From: Hyphomicrobiales bacterium
GTDB lineage: Bacteria; Pseudomonadota; Alphaproteobacteria; Rhizobiales; JAJFHB01
Length of the DNA stretch: 7,902 bases
Assembly (NCBI GenBank): GCA_021775795.1
Contig: JAJFHB010000335.1
Location: forward strand, 1 to 7,902
Direction of reading: 5' to 3'
The position numbers and the translations under genes are program-made. The notes under the pieces are model-generated. The model had not been told where the DNA came from. It ran no database searches and saw only the letters and a program-made list of their open reading frames with translations. This document shows positions 6,701-7,902 of this stretch, in pieces (position 1 is the first letter of the stretch; every line of letters starts with the position of its first letter).

Positions 6701-7746
6701 CCGAAGACCTCCCAAACCACGTGGCCTTCCTGCACAACAACCTGACCGTCGAGTTCAATTGTGCAATTTCTGACCGGCAGGTCGAAATGCCCTTCTGTGT
6801 AGCGGTTGGCGAATTCGTTCGCGCCGGTTGAAAAAAGAAAATTGCCGGCAAAGGCGCGCAGCTCCGTGCCGTTGAAATCCTGTTTGTCGTAAAAGGCCAG
6901 CGCCTCATAACGGGCAGATGGATTCATGCCCCATCCCACATGCGAAACCGCATAGGCATTTTCATCGTCCCATGCCGCCCAATAGCGCTGCATAAGTTCA
7001 GCGTCCGTACCCGGGCCGGAAATGCTTCGCACAAAATCATTTTCGATCAGAAGCTCGACCGGGTGTTCCAGATAGCGCTTGAATGTGAGGTTGATATCGC
7101 CGGCATCGAGAATGAGTTTGCCGTTTGTGCTGTTGGCTTTGGGAAACGAGACCACGATGCCACCTGGCCAGTGGGCAAGGGTGCCTGGCTTATCCGTATA
7201 CCCCCAGATGCCGACTGTTGAGGCGCCGCCGAGATCTACGTGCAGATCGCTGCCGATCGCCGATGTCACCCGCATTTTTTTCGAATGGCGTAACAATCGG
7301 GCTGCTGAGCGCACTTTGTCCTTGAGAGCCGGGTCCGGTACCAATCGCTCAAGCGCGTCTGGATGCTCATTTGAAATTGTGAGCACCCGTGCTCCGCTTT
7401 GCAGGATTTCAGGCAGCTCCGGCGCATGCATGAGGCCTTCAACAGTTACATCGACGATGAAGTGTGAGCTCTTGAGTGCCGCAAGAATGCCCGGGTGATG
7501 GCCGATGGCATTGCTGGCACCTGTTGAGCGTACGGGCACGGGGGCTGTTTGCGCCGGACTGAGGGCGCAGACGTGAAAGGGCCGTATGCCGAGTTGCTGC
7601 AAGGCAAGTTCTGCCAAATGCACGGTCAGGGACCGGGATTGGCTTTCGGACAATATGGCAACGGTCTCGGACGTCTCCACTTTGCACAGGCTGAAAGTTT
7701 TGATGAACGCGTCAATCCAGCGTTGCTCAATGCGGTCCACGAGCAT
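6697..7746 (-). CDS. nicX: 2,5-dihydroxypyridine 5,6-dioxygenase homologue (NicX family)
   Basis: Enzymes of this family are cytoplasmic non-haem Fe(II) dioxygenases that open the ring of 2,5-dihydroxypyridine to N-formylmaleamate. The family is structurally related to M29 aminopeptidases and is often annotated as such. The 349-residue length matches NicX (about 350). A candidate iron triad is visible: His269 in SHVGWGMNP, plus His320 and Asp322 in EGHFDLP. These sit 2-4 residues from the H265, H318 and D320 that I recall for Pseudomonas putida NicX. A further histidine, His107 in EGLMHAPE, is near the active-site His105 I recall there. M29 peptidases, as I recall, carry Glu where His269 stands, which favours the dioxygenase reading. 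The ATG start has GGGAGGAA a few bases upstream. The gene leads a four-gene operon. A differently substituted dihydroxypyridine as substrate is possible. Confidence 0.8.
   Translation of the reverse strand: MLVDRIEQRWIDAFIKTFSLCKVETSETVAILSESQSRSLTVHLAELALQQLGIRPFHVCALSPAQTAPVPVRSTGASNAIGHHPGILAALKSSHFIVDVTVEGLMHAPELPEILQSGARVLTISNEHPDALERLVPDPALKDKVRSAARLLRHSKKMRVTSAIGSDLHVDLGGASTVGIWGYTDKPGTLAHWPGGIVVSFPKANSTNGKLILDAGDINLTFKRYLEHPVELLIENDFVRSISGPGTDAELMQRYWAAWDDENAYAVSHVGWGMNPSARYEALAFYDKQDFNGTELRAFAGNFLFSTGANEFANRYTEGHFDLPVRNCTIELDGQVVVQEGHVVWEVFG
6708..6713 (-). promoter_or_regulatory. Ribosome binding site fixing the hydrolase start
   Basis: GGGAGG inside the end of the nicX-like gene lies 7 bases before the ATG at 6700, which overlaps the nicX-like TGA as ATGA. 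This favours the ATG over a TTG at 6715, which would sit on top of this site and add only five residues. Confidence 0.75.
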
Positions 7747-7771
7747 TTACGGTTCCTCCCCAGGAGCGTCA

Positions 7772-7819
7772 GTTTTACATCCAAAAACATAATATGCAAA
7801 TGGATGTTAATTGCATCCA
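7772..7819 (-). promoter_or_regulatory. Candidate operator/promoter region of the nicX-like operon
   Basis: The 92-base gap before nicX holds overlapping inverted repeats. A 31-bp dyad (7777-7807, centre 7792) has outer arms ACATCCA and TGGATGT and inner arms CATA and TATG around one base, with 11 of 15 pairs matching. Two more overlap it: TGGATG-N7-CATCCA (7801-7819) and ATGCAA-N11-TTGCAT (7794-7816). Such symmetry is typical of binding sites for dimeric repressors. A weak promoter, TTTGCA (7800-7795), 17 bases, then TAAAAC (7777-7772), lies within the dyad. The promoter call is tentative and the symmetry is seen directly. Confidence 0.5.
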
Positions 7820-7838
7820 GCAAAACCCCGCTGGTTGA

Positions 7839-7902
7839 TCATTCGTTTTTGCCTGCTCCGCTGAGCAGTTTTGAGAGTGCCTCCGTCAGCGTCGCCAGTT
7901 CA
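7839..7902 (-). CDS. C-terminal end of an upstream gene, unidentified
   Basis: An open frame enters from the right edge and ends at the TGA at 7841-7839, giving 20 residues that read ELATLTEALSKLLSGAGKNE. The sequence suits an amphipathic helix plus a polar tail, a common ending for small regulators such as the MarR family. P. putida nic genes are controlled by the MarR-type NicR, so a regulator here would make sense, but 20 residues cannot identify a family. It is placed on the same strand, 92 bases before nicX. Confidence 0.45.
   Translation of the reverse strand, partial: ELATLTEALSKLLSGAGKNE

Noticed and set aside
6701..6715. TTG start for the alpha/beta hydrolase
   Set aside because: The TTG sits on the GGGAGG ribosome site that serves the ATG at 6700, and the ATGA overlap is a typical coupled junction.
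6697..7746. Reading the NicX-like protein as an M29 aminopeptidase
   Set aside because: The SHVGWGMNP and GHFDLP motifs with His269, His320 and Asp322 fit the mononuclear iron site of NicX. M29 peptidases have a Glu at the first of these as I recall.
7817..7834. CCAGC/GCTGG stem-loop after the upstream gene as a terminator
   Set aside because: The stem is only 5 bp with an 8-base loop, and no T-run follows on the minus strand.

Overview
The window looks like part of a catabolic gene cluster from a Gram-negative, probably alphaproteobacterial, chromosome. The basis is moderately high GC, strong GGAGG-type ribosome binding sites, tightly overlapping genes and a three-part TRAP transporter, a transporter type common in marine and soil Alphaproteobacteria. 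The assignment to a group is an inference. All supported genes lie on the minus strand and read from the right end of the window to the left. No RNA genes, insertion sequences or CRISPR arrays were seen. No stretch over 300 bases lacks a gene.

Right end (7839-7902): the last 20 codons of an unidentified upstream gene. Next comes a 92-base gap (7747-7838) with a dense set of inverted repeats and a possible promoter.

Catabolic operon (7746 down to 3135): four genes joined by overlaps of 4, 8 and 8 bases. They encode (1) a NicX-type 2,5-dihydroxypyridine 5,6-dioxygenase homologue, a non-haem Fe(II) ring-cleavage enzyme; (2) an alpha/beta hydrolase in the position expected for an N-formylmaleamate deformylase; (3) an acyl-CoA dehydrogenase-fold flavoprotein lacking the catalytic glutamate at both classical positions; (4) an AMP-forming acyl/aryl-CoA ligase with all core motifs.

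Transporter operon (3005 down to 40): after a 129-base gap with a candidate sigma70-type promoter and an overlapping 18-bp palindrome come dctP, dctQ and dctM. They encode a periplasmic binding protein, a small membrane subunit and a large permease. A short inverted repeat follows dctM at the window edge.

Working model (inference): the TRAP system imports a carboxylate, probably an N-heteroaromatic acid. The ligase makes its CoA thioester and the flavoprotein oxidises it. The ring is opened by the NicX homologue and the product is hydrolysed by the alpha/beta hydrolase. The known nicotinate route (nic genes) does not use a CoA ligase or an acyl-CoA dehydrogenase homologue for its ring steps, so the combination may mark a variant or undescribed pyridine-type pathway. 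The hydroxylases, maleamate amidase (NicF) and maleate isomerase (NicE) of the classical route are not in the window.
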